DNA of 64,000 bases from Pseudaeromonas aegiceratis (GCF_046254905.1 NZ_CP158016.1:1240001-1304000); one strand, 5' to 3'. Shown: positions 25,307 to 35,156, counted from the stretch's first letter. Translations and numbers: made by a program. The notes: a model not told the origin generated them from the sequence alone.

Positions 25307-26542
25307 GTGAAATTCTCCATCTTCCAGCCGCTGAGCCTGGCCATCGGCCTGCGCTATGCCGGCGCCCGCGGTGACGATCGCTTCGCCTCTTTTGTCTCCC
25401 TGTTCTCCACCTTCGGTATCGCCCTCGGCGTGGCGGCCCTGATCGTCGTCAGCTCTGTGATGAACGGCTTCGAGGGGCAGTTGAAGGGCCGCATCCTGGG
25501 GGTCATTCCCCATGCGGTGCTGAGTGAACCCGACGGCCGGCTGAGCCATTGGCAGGCCCTGGCCGCGGCGCTGCCCAAACAGCCCCATGAGCTGGCCCGG
25601 GCGCCGCTCATCCGCGGCGAGGTGATGGCCCAGAGCCCGGGAGAGCTGACGGCGCTCTCCTTGATGGGCATAGATCCTGACCACTTTCCGGCCTCGGATC
25701 GGCTGGCCCAGCAGTTGGGGGCCGAGCAGCTGGCCAGGCTGACGCCCGGATCCTTCAACATCATAGTCGGCAGTGGCATCGCCCGGCGCCTGACCCTGCT
25801 GCCGGGGGACCAGGTGCGGCTGCTCTCCGGCGAGGGCAGCCGCTTCACCCCCCTGGGCCGGGTGCCCAGCCAGCGGTTGTTCACCCTGGTGGGCAGCTTC
25901 GAGGTGCGGGCCGACGTGGATGAGCAGGTGGCGCTCGTCAACCTGGAGGATGCCCGCCGCCTGCTGCGCTATGGCCCGGATCAGGTCAGCGGCCTGCGGC
26001 TGTGGCTGGATGATGCCTTCGCCGTGTCGCAAATCAACCCCGCTCGGCTACCGGACGGCCTGGTGCTGCATGACTGGCGGGAGGAGCGGGGCGAGCTGTT
26101 CCGCGCCGTGGCCATGGAGAAGCACCTCATGTCCCTGATGCTGGTGCTCATCATCATGGTAGCGGCCTTCAACATACTGTCGGCCCTGGTGATGGTGGTG
26201 CTGGACAAGCAGGGCGAGGTGGCCATCTTGCGCACCATGGGGCTGGAGACCGGCGCTGTGCTGCGGATCTTCATGGTCCAGGGCGCCTGGAGCGGCGTGA
26301 TGGGGGGGCTGTTTGGCACCCTACTGGGCTGTGCCCTGGCCGCCTACCTCAATCAGACTCTGGCGCTGCTGGGGCTCAATCTCTATATGGCCGCCGGCGG
26401 TCAGGGGCTGCCGGTGGTGATGCTGCCGGGCCAGATCGCTCTCATCAGCCTGGGGGGCCTGCTCATCAGCTTCCTGGCCACCCTGTATCCGGCCTACCGG
26501 GCCGCCGCCATTCGACCTGCCGAGGCATTGCGTTATGAATAA
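25307..26542 (+). CDS. lolC: LolC, lipoprotein-releasing transporter permease
   Basis: LolC is one of the two membrane subunits of LolCDE, which extracts outer-membrane lipoproteins from the inner membrane and passes them to LolA. The 411-residue protein begins FQPLSLAIGLRYAGAR, has one N-terminal membrane helix, a large periplasmic domain and three C-terminal helices in an FtsX-like arrangement. It ends YPAYRAAAIRPAEALRYE. The start is GTG. It overlaps lolD by eight bases. Gene order separates it from LolE: LolC is the first gene. Confidence 0.93.
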   Translation: MKFSIFQPLSLAIGLRYAGARGDDRFASFVSLFSTFGIALGVAALIVVSSVMNGFEGQLKGRILGVIPHAVLSEPDGRLSHWQALAAALPKQPHELARAPLIRGEVMAQSPGELTALSLMGIDPDHFPASDRLAQQLGAEQLARLTPGSFNIIVGSGIARRLTLLPGDQVRLLSGEGSRFTPLGRVPSQRLFTLVGSFEVRADVDEQVALVNLEDARRLLRYGPDQVSGLRLWLDDAFAVSQINPARLPDGLVLHDWREERGELFRAVAMEKHLMSLMLVLIIMVAAFNILSALVMVVLDKQGEVAILRTMGLETGAVLRIFMVQGAWSGVMGGLFGTLLGCALAAYLNQTLALLGLNLYMAAGGQGLPVVMLPGQIALISLGGLLISFLATLYPAYRAAAIRPAEALRYE

Positions 26543-27221
26543 GACCCCCCTGCTCAGTTGTCAGCAGTTGTCCAAACACTATCGGGAAGGGGAGCTGGAT
26601 ACCCAGGTCCTGTACCAGGTCAGCCTGCAGGTGGCCGAGGGCGAGATGCTGGCGGTGGTGGGCAGCTCGGGCTCCGGCAAGAGCACCCTGCTGCACCTGC
26701 TGGGTGCCCTGGATACCCCCAGCGCTGGCCAGGTGTTCTTCCAGCAGGCCGATATCCACAGTCTCAAGCCCAAACAGCAGGCTCGCTTTCGCAACCGGGA
26801 GCTGGGGTTTGTCTACCAGTTCCACCATCTGCTGGGGGAGTTCAGTGCCCTGGAGAACGCCGCCATGCCCCTGCTCATCGCCGGCTGCTCGGTGGCGGAG
26901 GCCAAGGCGCGGGCCACCGCCATGCTGCAACGGGTGGGGCTGGGGCATCGCCTGAGCCACAAGCCGTCGGAACTCTCCGGCGGTGAGCGGCAACGGGTGG
27001 CCATCGCCCGGGCGCTGGTGAACGAGCCCAAGCTGGTGCTGGCGGACGAGCCTACCGGCAACCTGGATCACAAGAGCGCCGAGAGCATCTACGGCCTCAT
27101 GTGCGAGCTTAACCGCGAGCTGGGCACGGCGTTTGTGGTGGTGACCCACGACCGGGAGCTGGCGGCCCGCCTGCACCGGCGCATCACCCTGGTCAGTGGC
27201 CAGGTGGCGGAGGTGGCCTGA
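26535..27221 (+). CDS. lolD: LolD, ATPase of the lipoprotein-release transporter
   Basis: This 228-residue ABC ATPase powers LolCE. It has Walker A GSSGSGKST (about residue 42), the LolD motif in FVYQFHHLLGEFSALEN, the ABC signature LSGGERQRVAIARAL, Walker B LVLADEPTGNLD and the switch histidine in VVVTHD. It is overlapped by lolC upstream and by lolE downstream, so the three subunits are made from one message in fixed proportion. Confidence 0.96.
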   Translation: MNKTPLLSCQQLSKHYREGELDTQVLYQVSLQVAEGEMLAVVGSSGSGKSTLLHLLGALDTPSAGQVFFQQADIHSLKPKQQARFRNRELGFVYQFHHLLGEFSALENAAMPLLIAGCSVAEAKARATAMLQRVGLGHRLSHKPSELSGGERQRVAIARALVNEPKLVLADEPTGNLDHKSAESIYGLMCELNRELGTAFVVVTHDRELAARLHRRITLVSGQVAEVA

Positions 27222-28462
27222 TGTTCAAGCCTCTGGCGCTGTTTCTGGGGCTGCGTTACAGCCGCGCCCGGGCCCGCAGCGGCTTCGTCTCCTTCATCTC
27301 GGTGGCTTCGGTGCTGGGCATCGCCCTGGGGGTGATGGCCCTCATCATGGGCCTGTCGGCCATGAACGGTTTCGAGCAGGAGCTGCGCTCCCGGGTACTG
27401 GCGGTGATCCCCCATGGTGAGGTGGAGGCGGTGGCCGAGCCCATCGCCGACTGGCATCAGGCCCAATGGCAGCTGCAAAAGGGCGAGGGGGTGCTGGCGG
27501 TGGCGCCGCTCATCCGGGTCAACGGCATGCTGGAGAAGGGCAACCAGATGAAGGCGGTGCAGCTGCGCGCCGTGCTGCCGGAGGCCGAGACCGCCATCTC
27601 CGACGCCGATCACTACATGACGGGGGCGGGGCTCTCTGCCCTCAAGCCGGGCGAGAATGGCCTCATCCTGGGGCAGCAGCTGGCCAAGCGGCTGGGGCTC
27701 AAGCTGGGGGATGGGGTGACCCTGTTGCTGCCCAACAGCGATCCTGAGCTGGCGATGAAGGCGCCGCTGCAGCGGCGCTTCACCCTGGTGGGCCTGCTGG
27801 AGTTGGGCGGTCAGCTGGATGGCATGCTGGGCTTCATGCACCTGGCGGATGCCCAGGCGGCCCTGGGCTGGGGCGACAAGGTGCAGGGCTTCAGCCTCAA
27901 GGTGTCGGATCTGATGCAGGCCCAGAGCATCACCTTCGCCGCCGCCAACCGCTTGCCCTATCGCCTGTATGTGCGTAGCTGGATGAACTCCCAGGGCTAT
28001 CTGTATCAGGACATCCAGATGGTGCGCACCGTCATGTACGTGGTGATGCTGATGGTGGTGGCGGTGGCCTGTTTCAACATCGTCTCCACCCTGGTGCTGG
28101 CGGTGAACGAGAAGCGCGGCGATATCGCCATCTTGAAGACCATGGGGGCGGGCAACTGGCAGATCCGGCTGACCTTCATGGTGCAGGGGTTGATGAACGG
28201 CCTGGCGGGGGCCATCGCGGGGGCGCTGGCGGGCAGCCTGCTCTCCCTGTTCTTGAGCGATCTCATCGCCCTGGTGGAGCGGCTGATCGGCCACCGCTTC
28301 TTGAATCCGGATATCTATTTCATCGACTTCCTGCCGTCCCAGCTGCATCTGACGGATGTGCTGCTGGTTAGCGCCGTGGCGGTGCTGATGAGCCTGCTGG
28401 CCACCCTCTACCCGGCCTGGCGGGCCAGCCGCCTGGCCCCGGCCCGGGAGCTGGGGCGCTAG
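27221..28462 (+). CDS. lolE: LolE, lipoprotein-releasing transporter permease
   Basis: The second membrane subunit of LolCDE, 413 residues, is paralogous to LolC. The motif LGLRYSRARARSGFVSFIS begins it, followed by one helix, a periplasmic domain and three C-terminal membrane helices, ending YPAWRASRLAPARELGR. It starts at the ATG overlapping the lolD stop and is followed by a terminator 30 bases after its own stop. Confidence 0.94.
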   Translation: MFKPLALFLGLRYSRARARSGFVSFISVASVLGIALGVMALIMGLSAMNGFEQELRSRVLAVIPHGEVEAVAEPIADWHQAQWQLQKGEGVLAVAPLIRVNGMLEKGNQMKAVQLRAVLPEAETAISDADHYMTGAGLSALKPGENGLILGQQLAKRLGLKLGDGVTLLLPNSDPELAMKAPLQRRFTLVGLLELGGQLDGMLGFMHLADAQAALGWGDKVQGFSLKVSDLMQAQSITFAAANRLPYRLYVRSWMNSQGYLYQDIQMVRTVMYVVMLMVVAVACFNIVSTLVLAVNEKRGDIAILKTMGAGNWQIRLTFMVQGLMNGLAGAIAGALAGSLLSLFLSDLIALVERLIGHRFLNPDIYFIDFLPSQLHLTDVLLVSAVAVLMSLLATLYPAWRASRLAPARELGR

Positions 28463-28491
28463 CCGCTGACATCAGGCAGGATAGAAACAAC

Positions 28492-28520
28492 AACGGCTCC
28501 CTTGGGAGCCGTTTGTTTTG
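28492..28520 (+). terminator. Terminator after lolCDE
   Basis: AACGGCTCCC / GGGAGCCGTT stem with a short TT loop, followed by TGTTTTGT. Confidence 0.85.
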
Positions 28521-28532
28521 TGGGGGGCTGGT

Positions 28533-29054
28533 TTAGCGCGGGCCGTCTTTTTTCAAACGTTGGGCCCAGCGGCGCTGTACCGAGATGCGCCACAGCAGCT
28601 GTATGCCCAGGTAACCCACCAGGCTGCAGATCACCGCCAGCATGCCACAGCCCAACAGGAAGGGCTTGCCGATGGTCTCCATCACGGTCACCAGCCAGTC
28701 CCAGCTCAGGTTCAGCTCAAATTGCACAGGTGGCATGCCCAGCACCCGGGCACCAAAATAATAGGCGAAGTAGAACATGGGGGGCATGGTCACCGGGTTG
28801 GTGAGCCACACCAGGGCCACCGACAGGGGCAGGTTGACCCGCAGCAGGATGGCGGCGCCAGCGGCCAGCGCCATCTGGAAGGGAACGGGGATCCACGCCA
28901 TGAACAGGCCCACGGCAAAGGCACCGGCCGCCGAACGGCGATTCAGATGCCAGAGGTTACCATCCCCCAGCCACTTGCTGAAGATGCGCAGGTTTTTCTG
29001 CTCTCTGATCTTGGCCGGATCCGGCATCCAACGTTTAAGAAACTTCTTGGGCAT
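28533..29054 (-). CDS. DUF2062 membrane protein
   Basis: This 173-residue protein carries the DUF2062 signature: LWHLNRRSAAGAFAVGLFMAWIPVPFQM and VALVWLTNPVTMPPMFYFAY, with about three membrane segments. Its function is unknown. I set the start at MPKKFLKRWMPDP (29054), the usual N-terminus in relatives as I recall them; an upstream ATG would add 13 unconserved residues. It is divergent from comEC, only 13 bases away, so the two genes share their promoter region. Confidence 0.8.
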   Translation of the reverse strand: MPKKFLKRWMPDPAKIREQKNLRIFSKWLGDGNLWHLNRRSAAGAFAVGLFMAWIPVPFQMALAAGAAILLRVNLPLSVALVWLTNPVTMPPMFYFAYYFGARVLGMPPVQFELNLSWDWLVTVMETIGKPFLLGCGMLAVICSLVGYLGIQLLWRISVQRRWAQRLKKDGPR

Positions 29055-29067
29055 CGCATGTACTTCT

Positions 29068-31317
29068 GTGTCTAAGGCGGGAACCCGGGGCACTGTCTTG
29101 CCCCTGTTTGCCTTGGGTGCCGTCTCTTGCGGATGGTGGCCTCAGCTGCCGGCGCCAGTCTGGGGGCTGACGTCACTGCTGCTGGGGATAGTATGCCTGG
29201 CTAAAGGTGACAGACTGATGGCAGCCGCCCTGATGGGACTGGGCTGGATGGTGCTGTTTTTTAACCTGCAGCTGGCCTGGCTGGGACTGCTTTACCAAGG
29301 CGAGACGCAACATACCATATCCGGCACCGTGCTTGAAAGCCGCGCCGACGGGCCGACCGGTCAGCTGATTGTGGAACTTTCCCGGCTGGATGCCAAGCGC
29401 CTTTGGCTGGCACCTAAGGTTCGACTGGGGCTGTATCCACCCCCGGCCAGCTTTAGCCCTGGCGACAGGCTGAGTGCCCGGGTCCGTCTGGTGCCCATGC
29501 AGGGGCTGGGAAATCCGGTGGGGTTTGATGGGCTGCGCCAGGCCCTGGGGCAGGGCATCACGGCCCGGGGCAGCCTCAAGCAACTGCTGAGCCACACGCC
29601 GGCCCCGCCGGATCTGCGTCAGCGTCTGCTGGCCCGGGCGCGCGTGGCCCTGGGCGAGGTGCCAACCGCCGGGCTGGTGCTGGCCCTGGTGTTTGGCGAG
29701 CGCGATGGGGTGGAGCAGACCCAGTGGCAGCAGCTGCGTCAGGTGGGGCTCATTCACCTGATGGCCATCTCCGGGCTGCACATCGGTCTGGCTTGTGGCC
29801 TGGGCTACCTGCTGGCACGGCTGCCCCTGTGGCTGGGGGCGGGCTACTCGCCCCGCTGGGCCTGGCTGGGCGGCGCGCTGCTGGCCCTGGGCTATGCCTA
29901 TCTGGCCCACTTTTCCCTGCCTACCCAGCGGGCCTTGCTGATGCTCTGCCTGTGGATCGGCGGGCACCTGCTCCGGCGCCGCTGGGGCCGCTGGCAGCTG
30001 TGGTGGCTGACCCTGGTGGGGCTCTTGTGCCTGGATGGTTGGGCGCTGTTTAGCGCCGGTTTCTGGCTGTCCATCGCGGCGGTGGGGCTCATCTTCGTTC
30101 TCCTGTTTCTTTGGCCTCGGGCCGGGCTGTTTCGCCTGCAGCTGGGGCTGGGGGTGGGCCTGCTGCCTTGGCAGTGGGCCTATTTCGGCGGTCTCTCCTG
30201 GCTGGCGTTGCCGGTCAACCTGCTGGCGGTGCCGCTGTTTTGCCTGTGCCTCATCCCCTTGGCACTGGTCAGCACCCTGCTGTTGCCTCTGTTTCCGGAT
30301 GTAGCGGCGTTGGGGCTGCAGAGTGTCGCCTGGTTGCTATGGGCGCTGATGGGGAGGCTCACCTGGCTTACCGACCAGCTGAACGGCTGGGTCTGGCTCA
30401 GTCAGCTACAGGGGGTCATCGCCTGCCTGCTGCTGGCAGCCTGGCTCGCCTGGCGCTGGCCCCAGGGGCGGGGGTTGGCGCTGAGCTGCGCCCTGGCGGC
30501 CGGTTTGTACTGGGGCCAGCCCAGGGCCCCCTGGCAGGTGACCGTGGTGGACGTAGGGCAGGGGCTGTCGGTGCTGGTGCGTCAGGGGGACGAGGGGCTG
30601 CTCTACGACACCGGCGATGCCTTTCCCGGCGGCTTCAACCTGGCGGACGCCGCCGTCCTGCCCATGCTGCGCTGGCAGGGCATTCGGCGCCTGCATGCCC
30701 TGGTGGTGAGCCATGCCGACCGGGATCACAGCGCCAACTGGCGGCGGATCTGGACGGCGCTGCCGGTGGCACGGCTCATCTCCTCCCATCGCTGGACGTC
30801 AGACACCCAAGTCTGCCTGCGGGGGCAGCACTGGCGCTGGGGGGCATTGACGCTGGAGGTGCTGTCTCCCTGGCAGGCGACGGATGGTCAGCGCAACGAG
30901 GACAGCTGCGTGCTGCGCATCAGCGATGGTCGGCAGGCCGTGCTGTTGACCGGGGATCTCACCGCCAGTTTAGAGCGGCGTCTGGTGGCGGCCGGCCAGC
31001 CAAAGGCTGATATCCTGCTGTCGCCCCACCACGGCAGCCGCTACTCCTCCACCCCCGCCTGGATAGCGGCGGTGGATCCGGCCCTGGTGGTGCACAGCGC
31101 CGGCCTGGGAAACCGCTGGGGCTTTCCCCATCCGGAGGTGCTGGCACGTTACGGCCAGCGGGCGCAATGGGTGACGGGGCAGGCGGGGGCCATCACCCTG
31201 GCCATCGGCGCCGCAGGCTGGCAGCTAGAGGGCTACCGGGCCTCGGCCCCCTGGTATCTGCGGTTTCCCCTGGGCAGCCAGTGGCTGCCCCTTGGTTGCG
31301 TGGCCCCTTGCCGGTAG
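29068..31317 (+). CDS. comEC: ComEC/Rec2 DNA-uptake channel protein
   Basis: ComEC moves single-stranded DNA through the inner membrane during natural transformation. The product has an N-terminal OB-like periplasmic domain, a competence membrane domain with the motif GLIHLMAISGLHIGL (about residue 230), many membrane helices, and a C-terminal metallo-beta-lactamase domain with VVDVGQGLSVLV and VVSHADRDHSAN (about 550). A GTG start at 29068 gives 749 residues, close to E. coli YcaI (754), but it has no clear ribosome site; TTG at 29098 is possible. It precedes msbA as in E. coli. Confidence 0.88.
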   Translation: MSKAGTRGTVLPLFALGAVSCGWWPQLPAPVWGLTSLLLGIVCLAKGDRLMAAALMGLGWMVLFFNLQLAWLGLLYQGETQHTISGTVLESRADGPTGQLIVELSRLDAKRLWLAPKVRLGLYPPPASFSPGDRLSARVRLVPMQGLGNPVGFDGLRQALGQGITARGSLKQLLSHTPAPPDLRQRLLARARVALGEVPTAGLVLALVFGERDGVEQTQWQQLRQVGLIHLMAISGLHIGLACGLGYLLARLPLWLGAGYSPRWAWLGGALLALGYAYLAHFSLPTQRALLMLCLWIGGHLLRRRWGRWQLWWLTLVGLLCLDGWALFSAGFWLSIAAVGLIFVLLFLWPRAGLFRLQLGLGVGLLPWQWAYFGGLSWLALPVNLLAVPLFCLCLIPLALVSTLLLPLFPDVAALGLQSVAWLLWALMGRLTWLTDQLNGWVWLSQLQGVIACLLLAAWLAWRWPQGRGLALSCALAAGLYWGQPRAPWQVTVVDVGQGLSVLVRQGDEGLLYDTGDAFPGGFNLADAAVLPMLRWQGIRRLHALVVSHADRDHSANWRRIWTALPVARLISSHRWTSDTQVCLRGQHWRWGALTLEVLSPWQATDGQRNEDSCVLRISDGRQAVLLTGDLTASLERRLVAAGQPKADILLSPHHGSRYSSTPAWIAAVDPALVVHSAGLGNRWGFPHPEVLARYGQRAQWVTGQAGAITLAIGAAGWQLEGYRASAPWYLRFPLGSQWLPLGCVAPCR

Positions 31318-31350
31318 AATGACGGTTTCACTCTGTCTGCATCGAGATCT

Positions 31351-33129
31351 ATGGACCATTCCAATTCCCTGCCGCGCAGCGAGCAGGACGACGCTGCCAT
31401 CCTCAAACGCCTGCTGGGCTACGTGAAGGAGCGCAAAGCCGGCCTGGCGTTGGCCATCCTGGGGATGGCGGGCTATGCCGCCGTGGACACCACCTTCGTC
31501 TACTCCATTCAGCCGCTGATCGACGATGGCCTCTCCGGCAAGGATCCAGCAGTGCTCAAATGGATGCCATTTTTCGTCATCGGCATCGTCTTTCTGCGGG
31601 GGGTGTGCAACTTTCTCTCCAACTACTTCATGGCCTGGGTAGGCAACCACGTGGTGATGAAGCTGCAGCGCCAGGTGTTCTCCCACCTGATGCAGATGCC
31701 CATGAGCTTCTTCGACCGCCACAACACCGGCAACCTGCTCTCCAAGGTGACCTACGACGCCGGCCAGGTCTCCTCCGCCGCCAGCAGCACGCTAGTCTCC
31801 CTGGTGCGGGAAGGGGCCACCGTCATCGGCCTGCTGGGCTTGATGTTCTACCACTCCTGGCAGTTGTCGCTGATCTTCTTCGTGGTGGGTCCCTTGGTGG
31901 GGGTGCTCATCGCCATCATCAGCCGGCGCTTCCGCCGCCTGAGCCGGCACATCCAGCAGGCCATGGGCAACATCACCACCGCCACCGAGCAGATGCTGCG
32001 GGGTCACAAGGAGGTGCTGATGTTCGGCGGCCAGCAGGTGGAGGCCCAGCGCTTCGACGGCGTCAGCAACCACGTGCGTCATCAGAACATGAAGCTGGTG
32101 GTGGCCGATGCCATCGGCTCGCCTGTGGTGCAGCTCATCGCCTCCCTGGCCTTGGCGGTGCTGCTGTATGTCGCCACCCTGGACGGGGTCAAGGAGACCC
32201 TGAGCGCCGGCACCTTCACCCTCATGGTCACCTCCATGATGATGCTGCTCAAGCCCCTGAAGAACCTCACCCAGATCAACGCCCAGTTCCAGCGCGGCAT
32301 CGCCGCCTGCCAGAGCCTGTTTGGCCTGATGGACATGGAAGGGGAGAAGGACACCGGCAGCCTGAGCCTGGAGCGGGCCAGGGGCGACATCGAGTTCCGC
32401 CAGGTGACCTTCACCTATCCTACCAAGGAGACCCCGGCGCTGCGGGAGCTCAACCTGCATATCGCCCCGGGCAAGACGGTGGCCCTGGTGGGGCGCTCCG
32501 GCTCCGGCAAGAGCACTATCGCCAGCCTGTTGACCCGCTTCTACGATCTGCAGCAGGGCCAGATCCTGCTGGACGGTCAACCCATCGAGGCCTACCGGTT
32601 GGCGGATCTGCGCCGTCAGTTCGCCCTGGTTTCGCAACAGGTGCACCTGTTCAATGATACGGTGGCCAACAACATCGCCTACGCGGCGCAGGAGCAGTTC
32701 AGCCGCGAGCAGATCGAGGCGGCGGCCCGGCTGGCCAACGCCCACGAGTTTATCGAGAAGATGCCGGCGGGTTACGACACCCTGATCGGCGAGAACGGCG
32801 CCAACCTCTCCGGTGGTCAGCGTCAGCGCATCGCCATCGCCCGGGCCCTGTTGCGGGATTCCCCCATACTGCTGCTGGATGAGGCCACCTCGGCCCTGGA
32901 TACCGAGTCCGAGCGGGCCATTCAGGAGGCCCTGGAGCGCCTGAGCCAGAGCCGCACCACCCTGGTGATCGCCCACCGCCTCTCCACCATAGAGCAGGCC
33001 GACGAGATAGTGGTAATCGACGAAGGGGTCATCGTCGAGCGGGGCGATCACGCCAGCCTGCTGGCCCAGGGGGGCGCCTACGCCGCCCTGCGCCGTACTC
33101 AGGGCCGTGAGGACGGAGCGGGGCAATGA
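31351..33129 (+). CDS. msbA: MsbA, lipid A-core flippase
   Basis: MsbA is a homodimeric ABC exporter that flips lipid A-core from the inner to the outer leaflet of the inner membrane. The 592-residue half-transporter has six membrane helices (about 25-320) and an ATPase domain with Walker A GRSGSGKSTI (about 382), Q-loop, signature NLSGGQRQRIAIARALL and Walker B ILLLDEATSALD. Its stop overlaps the lpxK start by four bases. It acts with the next genes in lipopolysaccharide assembly. Confidence 0.96.
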   Translation: MDHSNSLPRSEQDDAAILKRLLGYVKERKAGLALAILGMAGYAAVDTTFVYSIQPLIDDGLSGKDPAVLKWMPFFVIGIVFLRGVCNFLSNYFMAWVGNHVVMKLQRQVFSHLMQMPMSFFDRHNTGNLLSKVTYDAGQVSSAASSTLVSLVREGATVIGLLGLMFYHSWQLSLIFFVVGPLVGVLIAIISRRFRRLSRHIQQAMGNITTATEQMLRGHKEVLMFGGQQVEAQRFDGVSNHVRHQNMKLVVADAIGSPVVQLIASLALAVLLYVATLDGVKETLSAGTFTLMVTSMMMLLKPLKNLTQINAQFQRGIAACQSLFGLMDMEGEKDTGSLSLERARGDIEFRQVTFTYPTKETPALRELNLHIAPGKTVALVGRSGSGKSTIASLLTRFYDLQQGQILLDGQPIEAYRLADLRRQFALVSQQVHLFNDTVANNIAYAAQEQFSREQIEAAARLANAHEFIEKMPAGYDTLIGENGANLSGGQRQRIAIARALLRDSPILLLDEATSALDTESERAIQEALERLSQSRTTLVIAHRLSTIEQADEIVVIDEGVIVERGDHASLLAQGGAYAALRRTQGREDGAGQ

Positions 33130-34103
33130 CCCCCACCTTCTGGTTCCGACCCAGCCCCTGGCGCTACCTGTTGTGGCCCCTGGCCGCACTGTTTGGTGTG
33201 GTGAGCCGGCTGCGTCGGGCCCTGTATCGCGGCGGTCTGCTGCCGGCCTATCGTTCACCCCTGCCGGTGATCGTGGTGGGGAACCTGAGCGTCGGTGGCA
33301 ACGGCAAGACGCCTGTGGTCATCTGGCTGGTGGAGCGGCTGCAGGCGGCCGGTTTCCGGCCCGGGGTGGTGAGTCGCGGCTACGGCGGCCAGGCGGCGCA
33401 CTATCCGCTGCTGCTGACACCCACCACCACCACGACCGAGGCGGGGGACGAGCCTGTGCTCATCGCCCGACGCACCGGCTGCCCGGTGACCGTGGCCCCC
33501 AAGCGGGCCGAGGCCGTGCGCTGCCTGGAGCAGCAGGGGGTGGATGTGATCCTCTGCGATGACGGCCTGCAGCACTACGCTCTAGCGCGGGATCTGGAGC
33601 TGGTGGTGATGGATGGCGAGCGCCGGCTGGGCAATGGCGCCCTGCTGCCCATGGGCCCGCTGCGGGAGGGGCCTGAGCGGTTGGCCACCGTGACGGCGGT
33701 GATCTGTAACGGTGGCACGCCGCAACCCGGCGAGCTGGCCATGACCCTTGAGCCGGCATTGCCCCGGCGCGTGCTGGACGACAGCACCGGGCTCGATGCC
33801 CGGGAGGTGGATGCCCTGGCGGGCATCGGCCATCCGCCGCGCTTCTTTGCCACCTTGCGCCAGCTGGGCTACCGGCTGGTGCAGGCGGTGCCCTTTGCCG
33901 ACCACCAGGCCTTCGATGCCCAGGTCCTGCGGGAGCAGTTCGGTCAGCGGCCCCTGCTGATGACCGAAAAAGACGCGGTCAAGTGCCGGGACTTCGCCCT
34001 GGCCGACTGGTGGTACTTGCCGGTGGCGGCCCAGCTGCCTGACGCCCTGGCCCACACTATTCTCACTTTTTTGAAGGAGCGCTCTCATGGCACTGGATCC
34101 TAA
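33126..34103 (+). CDS. lpxK: LpxK, tetraacyldisaccharide 4'-kinase
   Basis: LpxK phosphorylates the 4' position of the lipid A disaccharide precursor to give lipid IVA. The 325-residue protein has an N-terminal membrane anchor (about 12-32) and the P-loop NLSVGGNGKTPVVIWL (about 56-71). The catalytic motif is DDGLQHYALARDLELVVMD (about 148), with the conserved HxFxDH-like region FADHQAFDAQ nearer the C-terminus. It overlaps both msbA and the following ycaR gene, which starts 17 bases inside it. Confidence 0.94.
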   Translation: MTPTFWFRPSPWRYLLWPLAALFGVVSRLRRALYRGGLLPAYRSPLPVIVVGNLSVGGNGKTPVVIWLVERLQAAGFRPGVVSRGYGGQAAHYPLLLTPTTTTTEAGDEPVLIARRTGCPVTVAPKRAEAVRCLEQQGVDVILCDDGLQHYALARDLELVVMDGERRLGNGALLPMGPLREGPERLATVTAVICNGGTPQPGELAMTLEPALPRRVLDDSTGLDAREVDALAGIGHPPRFFATLRQLGYRLVQAVPFADHQAFDAQVLREQFGQRPLLMTEKDAVKCRDFALADWWYLPVAAQLPDALAHTILTFLKERSHGTGS

Positions 34104-34275
34104 GTTGCTCGATATCGTCGCCTGCCCGGTCTGCAAGGGCAAACTCAGCTATGACAAGGCCAAGGCCGAGCTGATCTGCCGGGTGGATCGCCTGGCCTAT
34201 CCCATTGAAGAGGACATCCCTGTGTTGCTGGAGAACCGGGCCCGTCAACTGACCAGCGACGAGTTGCCGGCATGA
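34087..34275 (+). CDS. ycaR: YcaR, Trm112-family small protein
   Basis: A 62-residue protein of the Trm112/UPF0434 family, with LLDIVACPVCKGKL at the N-terminus and RLAYPIEEDIPVLL at the C-terminus. Eukaryotic and archaeal Trm112 activates methyltransferases; the bacterial role is unclear. Three cysteines (CPVC and one in LICRVD) leave the zinc site incomplete by one. It begins inside lpxK and overlaps kdsB by four bases, in the E. coli order. Confidence 0.93.
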   Translation: MALDPKLLDIVACPVCKGKLSYDKAKAELICRVDRLAYPIEEDIPVLLENRARQLTSDELPA

Positions 34276-35027
34276 GCTTCGTGGTGGTGATACCGGCGCG
34301 GTATGACTCGACCCGGTTGCCAGGCAAACCTCTGGCGGACATTCACGGCAAGCCCATGATCCAGCGGGTGGCGGAGCAGGCGCTGCAGGCCGGCGCCAGT
34401 CAGGTGATCGTCGCCACCGACGATGAGCGGGTGGCCCGGGCGGTGCAGCTGGCCGGCGTGGAGGTGTGTCTCACCGGCCGCCAGCACAATTCCGGCACCG
34501 AGCGGCTGGCTGAGGTCTGCCAGCGCTACGGCTTTGCCGAGGACACCATAGTGGTGAACGTGCAGGGGGATGAACCCCTGATCCCGCCGGCGATCATCAG
34601 CCAGGTGGCCAATAACCTGGCCCACAGCCAGGCACCCATGGCCACCCTGGCGGTACCCATCGAGTCGGAGGCGGAGATCTTCAATCCCAATGCGGTCAAG
34701 GTGGTGATGGACGCCCAGGGCTATGCCCTGTACTTCAGCCGGGCCCCCATCCCTTGGGATCGGGACGGCTTCGCCCGTCAGCCGCGCCAGTGGCGCCAGC
34801 TCTATGCCCGCCATCTGGGGATCTACGCCTATCGCGCCGGCTTCATCGGCCGTTATGTGGCCTGGGAGGCCAGCCCGCTGGAACAGATCGAATCGCTGGA
34901 GCAGCTGCGGGTGCTCTGGCATGGGGAGCGCATCCATGTGGCCCTGGCGGAGGCGGTGCCGCCGGTCGGGGTGGATACCCCCGAGGATCTGGAACGGGTG
35001 CGGGCGATCATCGCCGCCACCCACTAA
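34272..35027 (+). CDS. kdsB: KdsB, CMP-KDO synthetase
   Basis: KdsB activates the inner-core sugar KDO with CTP for lipopolysaccharide synthesis. The 251-residue protein has the nucleotidyltransferase start VVIPARYDSTRLPGKPL, the motif NVQGDEPLIPP (about 97) and PIPWDRDGF, followed by HLGIYAYR and the magnesium-binding end VGVDTPEDLERVR. It closes the comEC-msbA-lpxK-ycaR-kdsB run and is followed by a terminator. Confidence 0.96.
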   Translation: MSFVVVIPARYDSTRLPGKPLADIHGKPMIQRVAEQALQAGASQVIVATDDERVARAVQLAGVEVCLTGRQHNSGTERLAEVCQRYGFAEDTIVVNVQGDEPLIPPAIISQVANNLAHSQAPMATLAVPIESEAEIFNPNAVKVVMDAQGYALYFSRAPIPWDRDGFARQPRQWRQLYARHLGIYAYRAGFIGRYVAWEASPLEQIESLEQLRVLWHGERIHVALAEAVPPVGVDTPEDLERVRAIIAATH

Positions 35028-35031
35028 CGAG

Positions 35032-35066
35032 CAGACGCCGCTCCTTGTGAGCGGCGTCTGGTTTTT
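35032..35066 (+). terminator. Terminator after kdsB
   Basis: CAGACGCCGCT / AGCGGCGTCTG make an 11-base stem with a seven-base loop, followed by GTTTTTCT. Confidence 0.9.
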
Positions 35067-35156
35067 CTGCTTTCCCTCACTTGCTGAATCGATTTTTCTG
35101 TGGTCATTGCGTGGATGCCGCTATGGTGAAGAAACCGCTTTCAATGAGGCAAGGCT

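Noticed and set aside
28777..29067. An N-terminal extension of ComEC
   Set aside because: It lies antisense to the conserved DUF2062 gene and its translation is unlike any ComEC start.
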